Of a stretch of DNA of 64,000 nucleotides, positions 23,386 to 34,715 are shown piece after piece. The notes under the pieces are model-generated. The model was not told the DNA's origin and did no database searches. It was given only the letters and a program-made list of their open reading frames with translations. Origin of the DNA: Symbiodinium natans (Eukaryota; Sar; Dinophyceae; Suessiales; Symbiodiniaceae); contig CAJNDS010001001.1 in assembly GCA_905221605.1 (NCBI GenBank), positions 800,049-864,048 on the forward strand. Reading direction: 5' to 3'. How positions within the stretch are numbered: the stretch's first letter is position 1; each line of letters starts with the position of its first letter. Position numbers and translations under genes: made by a program.

Positions 23386-23831
23386 ATCAAGTATGGGGCT
23401 TCGAGGCTTGGCCAAGAGTCCGGCGATGGATTTGCGGGGCGTGGTTGCTGAGGGTTCGAAGTTAAGCCTTCCGAGCCTACTTCTTCAAGACTCCAGGCCT
23501 GACTCTCTTAGGGTAGCGCGTAAAAGGGGGACCCCTTATATACCCCTTCTATAACCCATAATTAAGACCCAAAGGCCCATGCTTCTGAACCCTTTAAAGA
23601 AGGCAAAGAAACGAGAGTCTTCTTCGCACCCGGACCTTCTTCCGTGTAGGTTACCCAGGAACCCATTCCGCGCCCAAGAACTGAACACCCTAAACCCTAT
23701 AAACCCCTAAACCACTAAACCCCTAAACCCTAAACCAAACCAAGCCCCACCACGCCTCGGCCGAGGCCCAGCGAATCGGGGCCGCGGTGGTGTCATCGCT
23801 CCTGCCAGGTTCGGGAGGTTGGCTTGGGCTT

Positions 23832-24054
23832 TACTTGAAGGTTCATTCTAGGGTACGTACAAGTAGGGTTCAGGGCTTAGGGTTTCGAGGGTTTCGACTC
23901 TCGCACTCGCACAAGCTGGCAAGCATTCCGTCATCTGGTTTAGGGTTTAAGGCTGTTCCTCGAAGGCTCGTTTGTTACAAGTAGAGTTACAAGTACCGGG
24001 AAAAAAGGATATCCATAGTTACCCCAACTGCCTACAACCTACTTATAAGTACCC
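23832..24054. mobile_element. Type B MITE-like element split by a telomere-repeat insertion
   Basis: The left part (TACTTGAAGGTTCATTCTAG to TACAAGTAGGGTT, ending 23,870) and the right part (from 23,976, TACAAGTAGAGTT onward to CTTATAAGTACCCAT) together make one normal element. The 105-bp interruption (23,871-23,975) contains GGGCTTAGGGTTT and GGTTTAGGGTTT units plus a non-telomeric segment. It is flanked by 13-bp copies that match at 12 positions. Confidence 0.7.
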
Positions 24055-24365
24055 ATCGCCTCCCGCCCAGGCCTAAGGCCTAGTGTGGAGTAGGGCTGTG
24101 AACCCTAAGCCCTACACCCAAAACCCTAAACCCTAAACCCTAAGTCTAGAGCAGGAGACTTACTGCAGATTTCCGGCAGGATTCAGGGTCGGGCTGGAAC
24201 CCGACACCCTAAAGCCAACTGCCCCCTCCCCCCGGTTTAGGGTTTAGGGTTTAGGGCCCCCCCCCTGCAACGAAGGCCGCTCCGCGCCAACTCGAGGCGA
24301 GCGCCAATGGCCTGCTGCATGCAGAAGCCCAGGATCAGCCCAGCTCTGCAATGGGTTTAGTGGAT

Positions 24366-24446
24366 GTAATGGGTTTAGGGTTTAGGGTTCAGGGTTCAGG
24401 GTTCAGGGTTTAGGGTTTAGGGTTTTAGGGTTTTAGGGTTTAGAGT
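24366..24446. repeat. G-strand telomere-like array
   Basis: TTTAGGG, TTCAGGG and TTTTAGGG units. A shorter TTTAGGG tract lies at 24,234-24,258. Confidence 0.85.
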
Positions 24447-25659
24447 CTGATGGGCTTAGTGGGCTCAATGGGTTTTGATGGGTTTTGGGATTTCGAGGGG
24501 GAGTTTCACCGTGACCCTCCGGGGGGGGAGTTTCATCGTGACCCCCCTTCGGTGCCCAACAAGATGAGAAAGATCATAGTGGAGAAGAGACCCCAAACAG
24601 GGACCGCAAGCAAACAGGGACCATAAGGTCCATGGACCCTGCTGTTTAGAGTTTCGGGAAGTTTCGTCTCAATCCCCTGAGTCATCCTTTAATTGTCTCA
24701 ACCCTATCTGCAATAATGGCATCCAAGCAAGCGCCTCGGTGCACCCTTTCAGCCATTGGTGCAGCTCTGGCGCAAGCGGGCAAAGGTCCTGTTATAGAGT
24801 TTCGGGGTTCAGAGGTTTAGGGTTTAGGGGTCTAGGGACTTAGGGTTTTGGGGCTCAGGTTTGAGGGTTTAGGGGTTTAAGGGTTAAGGGGTTTGGGGTG
24901 TGGTGCAATGCTGGATTGAAGGTGTAGGGTGTTTTGCCAGCCGCATAGCGATGTCCATGGTTTGCTTGAAAAAGCGAGCCCCAGTTATTTAGTTTTGAAT
25001 AAGTTGCACACCTGAAAAACTTACAAGCACGTTGTTGACGTTTTGCTCTTGTGTGAACGTATTCGGCTTGCACTTTTTCAACTATGAAAACATTGCACAA
25101 CAATGCCAATAAACCCTATTTCTACTAATCTTACAAGGTTTTACCAGGAATCCTCTCAAAACTTTAACAAGCAAGCCCCAAAGTACTAGACATGAAGAAA
25201 TAGGGTACTTTTGAGAGTTGCCGAGTGTTATACATTTAAGAGTCAAGCCGGAATGAGTAACACACAAAACGCATCATGGCTGTCACTGTGTTAATATTTC
25301 CGGCCTGGCGTACAAGGTTTTAGTCCTTTCGAACTTCGTCTTGCTTGCCCTGCTTTGTTTGAAGTACAGCAACCTTAAAACGTTAAAAGCCAACATTGCG
25401 TTTTCGAGGTTGCTGGTTTGAGCTTGAGCAGTTACAAATAGATGACTTGTGAATATTCCGGGAGGCCCATCTATAGTATTCAGGGTTTCTCGGGCCCTCA
25501 ACCCCAACCGTTAGCCATGTCGAACACGCCATGCCTAACATGAATGAAAGGCCCGGGCCTCAGAAAGGCCTACTAGCGGCCGCGCGTGCGCGAAGAAGGC
25601 CAGTTCGTCCAAAGACGGCACGTCGAAGGCCGCGAGCCTCTCGCGATCATCTCAGGGCG

Positions 25660-25786
25660 TACTTGGAGGTTCAGGGCGCCCTATAACCCCCATTAGAAAT
25701 GCGCTTATAAGCCCCCCAAGTCCTCTACGTAGGTTACAAGTAGACTTCTAATTGGGGTTATCCATACCCATGAACCTCCCAAGTAG
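25660..25786. mobile_element. MITE-like inverted-repeat element, type A
   Basis: The left end TACTTGGAGGTTCAGGG and the right end ACCCATGAACCTCCCAAGTAG are inverted repeats. Inner landmarks CCCCCAAGTCCTCT and TAGACTTCTAATTGGGG match the copies at 26,137 and 30,401. It is 127 bp and non-coding. Confidence 0.8.
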
Positions 25787-26136
25787 CAGGGTTTTGCTTC
25801 GGCACAATATAGTTTCGACAGCGGCAGAGCCAAAGAAGAGCTACGAAGAAAACACCCGCCGCCCAAGATGGACTTCGAGAGAAGCGCTGCAAGCAAAAGC
25901 CCTGCGGTGCAGCCTTTGGGCTTCAGCCGGGGTTGAAAGTTTAGGGTTGAGGCCTTTAAAGGGTTCAGGGAGGCTCCTAGAGAGTTCGCGAACAGGGCAT
26001 CACTTGGAGACACCAGAGACACCCGAAACGTACCAAACCCCTCCCCCAGCATCAAGCACCTTGCACAGCCTTAATTACATTGAGCATTGCCATGCTCGTG
26101 ACGTAGTGTGTCTGGAGTATTTAATGTTAGGGTAAG

Positions 26137-26269
26137 CTACTTGGAGGTTCAGGGTTCCTATACCCAATTGTAACTGTACTTACAAGCCCCTTAAGTCCCC
26201 TAAGTCCTCTAAGTAGATTAGAAGTAGACTTATATTTGGGGCTATAAGTACCCATGAACCTCCAAGTAG
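26137..26269. mobile_element. MITE-like inverted-repeat element, type A, best copy
   Basis: The left end CTACTTGGAGGTTCAGGG and the right end TACCCATGAACCTCCAAGTAG are inverted repeats. The inner pair CCCAATTGTAA and TTATATTTGGGG extends the fold. It is 133 bp and non-coding. No obvious target-site duplication can be picked with confidence. Confidence 0.82.
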
Positions 26270-27136
26270 GGTACGTTAGGGGAAGTTGCTTAAACCCAAT
26301 ACAACAAAGCAACGCTGCAGCCTCCGACTGCGGTCTTCCCAGTCTTCTAAGAAGCGCGAGAGCCTTACCATAGGGCTTAGGGGCGGCCAGCGCCTAAACC
26401 CTAAACCCTAAACCCAAATCACACGCGCTTCGGGCCGTGCGCCCTCAACCCTCAAACTCGAGAAGGCCTAACCAAGGGTTTTGACTGAGGCTCAATAGCA
26501 GCCTTTATCCTTGACTTAGGAGGGTTTATGTGGGGTTTCGTGTTGAACTATGGGGTTTATCGGCTTTCTTTATGCTTGACTTAGGGGGGTTTAGGTGTTT
26601 ATAGTAGTTGTAGGATTTACAGACTAGTCAGCTACATATGTTGGGGCCTGTTCTGGGTTATTGGAGATCCTGTAGTAGAGATGCCTTTGAACTTAGATTC
26701 CTTGTAGAAGGAACTTATCCTCCCTCAATGACGGGATTTTTGAAGGCAGAAAACTCATCGGACACTGAATTTCAATCAACTCGAGAAGCGTAACCCCCCA
26801 AAATAGGAAGGACCCTTCTTGTAGATATCTTTCACAGCGGATTTCCTTATCAACAGGTCCCCTAGCAAACCTTAACGCTGAACAACCCCCTTTTCCCTAC
26901 TTCGGAGTAAACCCTGGAAAAGAAGTACATACTTTTCAGGTATAAGTAGCTATCATGGGAACCCAGAACCAAAAGGAGGATTCAAGTATAGTACTCCAAA
27001 ACCCAGTTTTGAAGGGCACCAAGCTGCTCCGGCTCCAGCTGCTTGATGGCGGCACGGACGCTGCCTTAGCTCCACAGCTCGACAGGATCCCGAGACCCTA
27101 AGCCTTTGGGCTTTGGGGGCTTGTAGGGTTTAGGTA

Positions 27137-27200
27137 TGGGATGTTCCCCCTTCTACTAACAGCCCTAATAGGGATGATACTAACCCTATTAGCATACAGG
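27137..27200. mobile_element. Truncated copy of the second foldback family
   Basis: TGGGATGTTCCCCCTTCTAC then TAACAGCCCTAATAGGGAT matches the left half of the element at 2,583-2,690. It runs into telomere-like GGGTTTAGG sequence at about 27,200, so the right arm is missing. Confidence 0.5.
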
Positions 27201-28914
27201 GTTTAGGTTTTTGGGGCTTGGAGGGTCGTTTTTGCTGAGGGTTGTGCGCCTCTTGAAATATTCATAGGCCACCTTGAAGGAATCCTGACTTGAGCTCACC
27301 AGGTTAAAGGGCAGGCGACTTGCTGCCACGTGGGGATTGACCTGGCTTCATCAAAGTTATGGGAGCGGGTCTCGGTTAACTAGGGTCTGGGTTCTTAACA
27401 TTATCTGCGAGGCTCCCATCCTGAAACAAGACAAGGAAGGGCAATAAGCATGTGAGTGGGACCCCCTGGCTTGGAAATACTTCACGTGAGGCTCTACGGT
27501 GCACGCCGGGCCCCACCGTATCGGTTGGGGTGGTGCCGGGTGCAGGAAAATTACCCCTAAACCCTAAACCCTAAACCCTGAACACCAAACCCTAAGCCCC
27601 ATAGGTCCTAAGCCCTAGCCCTACAACCTCAAGGCTGCGAGTCGAAGAGGCTGATCCCCCGTCGAGCCCGCCATCGCTTCTGGAGGCAAAAGACCAAAGA
27701 CACCGGCCACGCAGCGAGACCTCGTGGGCTTAGGGCTTAAGGATTGATCAGGGTCTGCAAGAGCGCCAAAACCCATAAAAAGGACCGCTATTTTACATAC
27801 TTTGGGGGGGGGGGGGGGGGGGGATAGGAAAGGGTTTAAGGGTTTGTCAGGGTCTATAAGGGTCTACAGGGTTTAGGGTTCGTGGGTCTTGGGTTGACCC
27901 GATACCCGTCCCCTGAAGCCATTTGCAAAAAAGACGCACAACCTCAACAATAGCAACAACAATCTGTTTAGCCGGAATACTTCTAAATGTACGTGCACTA
28001 GTAGAGTAAGAATAGCCACAAGCATGCATTAACAGTACGAGAACTGTTCAGAACAGCAGTTGTTAGAGAAGTCTGCTGAGCGGCAAGAGCCCCTTAGCAC
28101 TGCTGCGCGGGTGTGGCGCCTCAGTGTGGAGGCGCAAGGGAGGTTTCCTTCTTGGGTTTAGGGTGTGGGGTTTAAGGTTGCAGGTTCTATCCCTTTCTGT
28201 AAGAAGCAGATCCTAGCACAAAAGGCATCGGTAAATGTGACCGACTTACTTTGGATCAAGTATGTTGGCTAGCTTCGAGTAAGATCGATCATTATGTGGG
28301 CCCCTGCATTGCCACATGGAAAGTCCCAGGCAGGACGTCACACCACAGGGTTGGGCGGACAAGCCTTGATTGAGCGATTGTGTGCACATAATCAGGAATT
28401 GGATGGCGAGCGTTGGGGTCCTTGTCCAATCCCGAATCCCAAACCTTAATCCCCAGACCCCAAACTCTAAACCCTAAAGAGCTAGGAAGCTTAGGAGGAT
28501 GAGTGCCCTTCTTCCTGGAAAACGCAACTCCATCGTGCCAATCGTGTGGGTGCTCCTGCCGGATATCCTAAAACGCGAAACCCTAAACCTTAAATCGTAA
28601 CCCCCCTAACCCTTATCCCTGAACCTTCTCAGTTGCAGCCCAAGCGTCCGATAGCACGGGCCGAACGCCCAAAGCACCAGAGACACCAGCGGTGCCAACG
28701 TCGCCTTTCTGGATGGGGCTATAGGGCTTTGGTGGAATTGCTTCCGGCTATATGTCCCACGCGGGAAAGAGGATTCCCCTCACAAAGCCCACGACGCCAA
28801 CGATGGTTGAGGGCTTATAGGCAGGTCGATACTTAGGGTTTACGGTCTAGGGTTTAGGGGAAACCCTACACCCTAAGTACGAACCTCTACCAGCCTCCGT
28901 CGAGGTGGACAAAC

Positions 28915-29057
28915 CTACTTGGGTGTTCAGGGTACTTCTAACACGAATTTTAACTGCCCTTATAAGCTAGACATATAATTGGGGTTATAACCCTAAACCC
29001 AAATCCTAAACCCTAAACCCTAAATTGGGGATATACGTGCCCATGAACCTCCAAGTA
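28915..29057. mobile_element. Type A MITE-like element split by CCCTAAA repeats
   Basis: The left part ends AATTGGGGTTATA (28,977-28,989) and the right part resumes AATTGGGGATATA (29,023-29,035) and ends CCCATGAACCTCCAAGTA. The 33-bp interruption (28,990-29,022) is CCCTAAA-type repeat only. Removing it together with one 13-bp copy gives a normal type A element. Confidence 0.75.
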
Positions 29058-29690
29058 AACTTGAAAACTCGGGGGGGGGGGGGGGGGGGGCCGGCCTCCA
29101 CGCGTGCAGTCCAGGCGGCCTCCGTCCAGGAGGTCAGTAGTTCTGTAAGTTTAGGGTTCAGGGTTCAGGGTTCAGGGTTTAGGGTTTAGGGTGTTTAAGA
29201 AGGCTTAAGGCTTCTTGATGTGCTGCTGGGGTTCTACGAGCTGCCTTTACGAATGGCAAAGGTGCCAAGCATTGAGGCATATGTCCCTGACTCTACCTCC
29301 CAAGCCCCAAAAACCCTAAACCCCAAACCCTAAGTCCTACATGAACAGGAACGTTCAAGTAGGAGGGCTCAGGGCCTTCGACTCTCTTTCAGTTCAACCC
29401 ATATCCCCCGCCCCAGCCAGAGCCCCCCTTTGTTCTCAAAGCCATCAGCCCATGCGCCCTCCTTACTTCTCCAAGAACCACGGGGGGGGAATAAGGTCAA
29501 ACTTTCTTATTCCTACTAAATGAGGAAACCCAAACAGTTTAAAGTTCAATTCTTGGGCAAATAAGCCCCTGAAAAGCTCACGAAGCCAATGTCAGAAACC
29601 CAGGAATCTCGCGATTCAACGCTCACGAGGCTGCCTTCGTGCAACATGCCCCGAGGCCTTGAAGCCGAAACCTTTAACCCCAAGCCCTAA

Positions 29691-29740
29691 ACCCTAAACC
29701 CTAAACCCTAAACCCTAAACCCTAAACCCTAAACCTCCGA
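29691..29740. repeat. CCCTAAA array
   Basis: About seven units, followed by degenerate units to about 29,905. Confidence 0.9.
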
Positions 29741-30096
29741 CTCTAAACCCCTAAACCTTTTCTTTGAACACAGACTCTGCATGTCAGCTGGCTCTGAAAC
29801 GTGGCAGGCCTCATACCTCCAAACCCCAAACCCGGTAACCCTAAACCCGAAACCCTAACCCTAAACCCTAACCCCTAAACACAAACCCCAAACCCTAAAT
29901 AGCCAAAGACCCAACTCCCAGCCTGGCTACCGATGGAAGGCGCCTCTGCACAGGCGGAAGACCCGTTTTGGGTGAGGGCAGCTAGGGGCTGAGGGTTCAG
30001 GGTTTAGGGGGAGGAGAACGTCGAGGGTTGAGGGCTTAGGTTGAGGGTTGAGGGTTTAGGGCTAGCGTCGAATCTGCCACCCGTCTATGCAGCACT

Positions 30097-30214
30097 TACT
30101 TGGCGGTTCTTGTGTACGTATAAGTGGGATATGTTTATAAGTACCCCAAACAAGAACTATAACCTTAGTTGCCCTACTTATAGCCCCACTTAGAAGTACC
30201 CGTGAACCCTCTGA
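30097..30214. mobile_element. MITE-like inverted-repeat element, type B
   Basis: The left end TTACTTGGCGGTTCTTG and the right end AAGTACCCGTGAACCCT are diverged inverted repeats. The inner segment CTATAACCTTAGTTGCCC resembles the copy at 44,819. Confidence 0.6.
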
Positions 30215-30400
30215 GAAGGCTTCAAGAGGGGGGCTCCTGGGCCAGTCATAGCCCTCAACCCTAAACCCCAAACCCTTTATAAACCCCTCCCAACGTCTCA
30301 GCACGCCTCGGAGGCCAGGCGGTGTGCTTTTAGCAGCCTCGGCGCGATGCTTGGAGGTTCAACCCCCAATTAGGGTTTAGGGTTTAGGGTTTAGGGTTTT

Positions 30401-30533
30401 GCTTGGTTCAGGGTACTTGTAGCCCCAATTCTAAGTGTACTGAAAGGCCCCAAGTCCCCGAAGTCCTCTAAGTGGGCGGTTATATAAGTCGACTTAGAAT
30501 TGGGGTTCTAAGCACCCATGAACCTCCAAGTAG
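30401..30533. mobile_element. MITE-like inverted-repeat element, type A
   Basis: The left end starts inside a telomere-like tract (GCTTGGTTCAGGGTACTTG). The right end is CACCCATGAACCTCCAAGTAG. Inner landmarks CCCCAATTCTAAG and CTTAGAATTGGGG are perfect inverted repeats. It is 133 bp. Confidence 0.78.
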
Positions 30534-31455
30534 GGGAGTTGCACATGCGCCGGAAGGCATTCGGGATTACCTGGGCTAGGGGCTAGAAAGTGTGGGCTTC
30601 GGAGATGGCGATTTAGTCTATTCGTTTCGGGGGTATGTGAAGGACGGTGACAGAGGGGTGAGCCTCAGCCCCCAAAATCCGGCTGGCACCCTAAACTCTA
30701 AACCCTGCGAAGGGCCTGCGGACTCTAACGGCCAAGGCGCGCTGACAGCAGCGGCGCCGGTGCCAACCTTAGACATGTTCTTTGCTGTTGGGGGGTCTCA
30801 GCAGGAGCCCTTTTAGGGCTTGGGTTTAGGGTTTAGGGTTTAGGGTTTAGGGTTTAGAGGTTTAGGATTTAGGGTTTTGGGTTTAGGGCTGAGCATTTAG
30901 GGCTTTCTGGGGTACTGGGTCTCAGGACGCGGGTCCATTTAAAAACTCATAGGGCTGTTGGGCTCTCTATGGCGGCCTGGGGATCAGAAGGTGTGAGGGG
31001 ATTTCCATTGAAAGAGCGAAAGAATGGGGGCACAACTCCCCCCCCACTCTCCAGAGGCTTCTACCCTGGGTTGAGGGTTTAGGCCTTAGCTTAAGATTCC
31101 TTGCTATCCTAACTAGACTCAAAACAGGGATAGGGCACAAGCTCCAGGCAATCTTCGTTTGAGCTCCCTAGAAGTGGATACTTGACAGTGCTTCCTCCGT
31201 TTCGCCAGAGTTGCCCTTGAGCTCTCTCAGCCCTAGAACTAGGTTTCCCGGTATCATGATACCCTAAACCCTAAGTCTTAAGGGTGCTCTTTTTTCTGTG
31301 AATAGGGTTAGAAAGGAACCCAGAACCCAGAAAGCGAAAAATCAGGGTACCACGGCACTGCCTGGAGGATCTGGAGCCCAATCGCTGGCAGGGGCCAAAC
31401 CTAGCAAACCCTGTAACAGAGCTGCAGTGAAGCCCCAAAACCGAATAACAGGGGG

Positions 31456-31553
31456 GTTAGGGTTTAGGGTTTAGGGTTTAGGGTTTAGGGTTTAGGGTTT
31501 AGGGTTTAGGGTTTAGGGTTTAGGGTTTAGGGTTTAGGGTTTAGGGTTTAGGG
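31456..31553. repeat. Long perfect TTTAGGG array
   Basis: About 14 uninterrupted TTTAGGG units, the longest G-strand array here. Confidence 0.95.
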
Positions 31554-31689
31554 CTTACGACTACGCTAAACCCCTACAGACCTTAAACGGCCGAGGGGCC
31601 GCGACTCGACGAAGGCTCCGGGAAGCTCACCGAAACAGTGGCACTCCTAAGGCCGAATTTCAAGGAAGAATATGAACGTGATGCTAAAA

Positions 31690-31900
31690 AAATCTGATTT
31701 CATAATAACAAGAACAAGAATAACATAATAATAATAATATTATAATACTACTAAAAATTATAATAATAGAAATAATAATAATGGCGGGTGCTGTTTTGGG
31801 TCTTGTTTAATGACCATGCTCAAGAGTGTTTTTTTAATAAGATAAGCATGATAATCAGAATACCTTCATTTCATATAATTGATATTGGTATGGGTTCCCT
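31690..31900. other. AT-rich patch with ATA/TAA microsatellite
   Basis: A block of A and T with ATAATAATAATA-type repeats at about 31,725-31,785. Composition differs strongly from the flanks. I see no gene. Confidence 0.6.
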
Positions 31901-32004
31901 AAACCCTAAATCCTAATCCCTAACCCGAATACCCCAATTTGATATTGGGGATTTCTTCACCTGACTTCTTGGAAGGTATGAGGGAACCATGGTGCCACGT
32001 CTTC

Positions 32005-32135
32005 CACTGAAGGTTCATTTGGGTGCGAGTACCTCTAGGTAGGGTTCGAAGTACCCTCAAAAAGGCAACCATAGTTCCCCTGCTTGTAACCTTACTTGTA
32101 AATTGTAAAGTACCATTCATCGAACCTCCAAGTAC
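32005..32135. mobile_element. MITE-like inverted-repeat element, type B
   Basis: The left end CACTGAAGGTTCATTTGGG and the right end TACCATTCATCGAACCTCCAAGTAC are inverted repeats. Inner sequence GTAGGGTTCGAAGTACCCTC matches the type B pattern. Confidence 0.65.
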
Positions 32136-32353
32136 TGCTCTCATTGCTCATATTTCAAGGTTTGGGGGCCCAACAACTGTGCAACACGAGGATATTGGGC
32201 TATGTTGACAGGTATTGAAAATTTGAAGGATGACAGTGAGCCCTACACGCCGGCGTAGGGCCCGTGATGCTTTGGAGCACCCGCGCATCATGCTCTGCAC
32301 GACAAGCATTTAGCACGCTGTTCCAAACTGGTGCCTGACTTGTTGAAATCATC

Positions 32354-32438
32354 CTAACCCTAAACCCTAAACCCTAAACCCTAAACCCTAAACCCTAAAC
32401 CCTAAACCCTAAACCCTAAACCCTAAACCCTAAACCCA
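32354..32438. repeat. CCCTAAA array
   Basis: Twelve uninterrupted units. Confidence 0.95.
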
Positions 32439-32773
32439 GCAGCGCATGCGTGAGAAAGCTGCCCGTTTATGCCGGCACAGATTTGAATCAGGTTGGCTGC
32501 TCGGTACTGGTAGCAGGTTATGTGCATTCCAAATGGGGAGGGTGCGTGGATAGGCTCTCCTGTAGTAGTGCACTGTCAGTACAAGTCTGGGCATTGGGGG
32601 ATTTCATGTAAGACAGCAAGATCGGTAGAGCACATCATTCTGAAGCTGTGGGACTTCTGGTCCATGAAGAAGGAGACTCCGCTAAGGGGAGAGTCTGATG
32701 ATTCATGTTCGTTTGGGCTTGGGGGTTCTAAGGCTTCAGAGAGTTCAAAGGGTTTAGAGGGCTTAGAGGCCTT

Positions 32774-32865
32774 ACCCAAAGGCTCCTATGTAGTCCCTTT
32801 TTGGGGCAGTATACTAGAATCCCCTATACCGAACCCAAAAAGGAACTACATTGGAGCCTTTGGGT
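32774..32865. mobile_element. 92-bp near-perfect hairpin element
   Basis: The left arm starts ACCCAAAGGCTCCTATGTAG. The right arm, read on the other strand, starts ACCCAAAGGCTCCAATGTAG. Pairing extends about 33 bp with few mismatches around a short loop. It is non-coding and unlike the MITE-like types A and B. Confidence 0.65.
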
Positions 32866-32958
32866 AGAGGGTTTAGACATATCGGCCTCTACAAGACGAG
32901 TGGCCGGCATCCTGACGTTTATCGTGATGAGCTTCCTCAGCTTGCTTCTTTTGTAGGG

Positions 32959-33109
32959 AACCCTAGAACCCCAGAACTCTTGAAACCCTAGAACCCTAGA
33001 ACCCCAGAGCCCTTGAAACCCTAGAACCCTAGAACCCTAGAACCCTAGAACCCTAGAACCCTAGAACCCTAGAACCCTAGAACCCTAGAACTCTAGAACC
33101 CTTGAAACC
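32959..33109. repeat. CCCTAGAA variant array
   Basis: Mostly 8-bp CCCTAGAA units, about 14 in a row within a longer degenerate block. No CCCTAAA unit is mixed into the core, so this is an amplified variant unit rather than a decayed telomere array. Confidence 0.85.
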
Positions 33110-34606
33110 CCCAGAGTTTAGGCTTCATAAGGCTAAGGGAACCCGGCACCCCTCAACCCCAACCGCCTTTTATGTAGCCCAAAGAAGGTAGGAGACTGCA
33201 CGCTCCAGTGCAGCCTACAAGCCGTTCACCCATCTAAATGAACCCTTAAGCCTTAACCACAAGGGTCTAGGGCCAGCTTCTAGGGTTACAGTCCCTTCAC
33301 CCTCAAAAGAATGGGCCCTTCTAACCACCAAGCCTTGAACCCTGAAACTCAGAAAGCTCTTTCCCCTAAACCCTAACCCTAAACCTTAAACCCTAAACCC
33401 TAAACCCTTTTTAAGCACGGACTGAGGCTGCCGGCAACACCTGAAAGCAGGGCCTTCTTGCCTTTAGCAAGGGTCGCATCAACAGGCGACCCTAAACCCT
33501 AAACCTCAAACCCCAAAACCCTCCAGGCTGCGAAATCCTCAAGCCCTCGAGCCCTGAAACTCTTTAAAAACCCGAAGACCCATTAACTTCCTGAACGAAA
33601 GGTTTGGGTTTTGGTGTTAGGGTTTAGGGTTTAGGGTGTAGGGTTTAGGGTTTTAGGGTTTAGGGTTTAGGGTTTATGGGGTCCAAAGTTACACTCGGCT
33701 GCAGTCAGAACTTGCAAGCGCTAGTGCGCCCCACCAGGAGCCGTGCCCCTTTGGGGTTTTACGGTTTCAGTGTTCCCCTAAACCCTACACCCTACTTCTA
33801 ACCCCACTTAAAACTGCCCATGAACCTTCAAGTAGGCCTCTTGTTTAATTAAGGTGCTTTGGGTATTGAGTTTCATGATAGCAAGATGCTCAATCCAAGT
33901 GCTTATGACAAATATACCGGTAATGAGGGGATGATGTGGGAAATTGTAGTATGCCCTGAGAGCCACCGAGCCAGGAACCCTGAAGTGGGCTGAGGCCGGG
34001 GGACCTTGAAGGTTTTTTGTCAGGGTTTAGGGTTCCTTGGCTTTAGTCACCCACCGTAAACCCTTTATAAACCCTAAACCCTAAACTCTAAACCCTAAAC
34101 CCTACACCCTAAACCCACCCTGCGCCCACCAGGTTTGTCTTTGAGCTGTGTCACTGACCGGCGGCAGTGGCCAAGTCGAGACAAGCCTGCTTTTAAGGTT
34201 GGGTTTTCGACGTATATCCCCCCCCCTTTTTTTTTTTGCTTGGTAGCACTTTCTTCTATACTACCCCAAGAAGAGGGTTTTTAGAGGGTTTTAAAAAACC
34301 TTTTGTTTAATAGCCATTTCTTCTATACTACCCCCCTGAGCCTAACTAAGGCTATTTAAGGGGGGAACCTAGGGGGGCAGGGGGTAATATGGGAAACCCA
34401 TGATTATAGCCACTGAGGGTTGATGATCAAATTCTCGCCAGGTAACCTTCTCCAAGCCTGAACCCTTTCGAAAGACCCGAAACTCTCGTTGCCCTAACTG
34501 ACCCACACCCAGTTGCCTAACGACCCCATAAATCCCGTAACCCCCAACCCTAAACCCGAAACCGTAAACCCTAACCCCTAAACCCTGTACCTGCTTGCAA
34601 ACCTAT

Positions 34607-34715
34607 CCCTAAGGGTCCATGTACCTGCTTATTAGATACTTGGGCCCCCAAGTCCTTATATAGGAAGTAATCTAAGGCCCAAGTATTCCCTATTTAGGTA
34701 CATGGTCCCTTAGGG
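34607..34715. mobile_element. 109-bp near-perfect hairpin element
   Basis: CCCTAAGGGTCCATGTACCT at the left matches the reverse complement of the right end. The inner arms TACTTGGGCC and GGCCCAAGTA also pair. It borders telomere-like sequence and is non-coding. It may be another foldback family or an inverted duplication. Confidence 0.65.

Larger units (their letters stand above)
22026..32950. other. Gene-poor repeat region
   Basis: No defensible gene. It holds the longest CCCTAAA array (22,635-22,764), several G-strand arrays, seven MITE-like copies (23,271; 23,832; 25,660; 26,137; 28,915; 30,097; 30,401, plus 32,005) and two G20 runs (27,804-27,823 and 29,071-29,090). An AT-rich patch lies at 31,690-31,900 and a hairpin element at 32,774-32,865. 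Minus-strand frames at 22,092-22,328, 24,890-25,109 and 25,283-25,507 have ordinary residue mixes but no recognised domain. Confidence 0.55.

Noticed and set aside
24855-25507. Minus-strand frames of 84 and 74 residues
   Set aside because: The first ends in telomere-like repeat translation. Neither has a recognisable domain or a supported splice partner.
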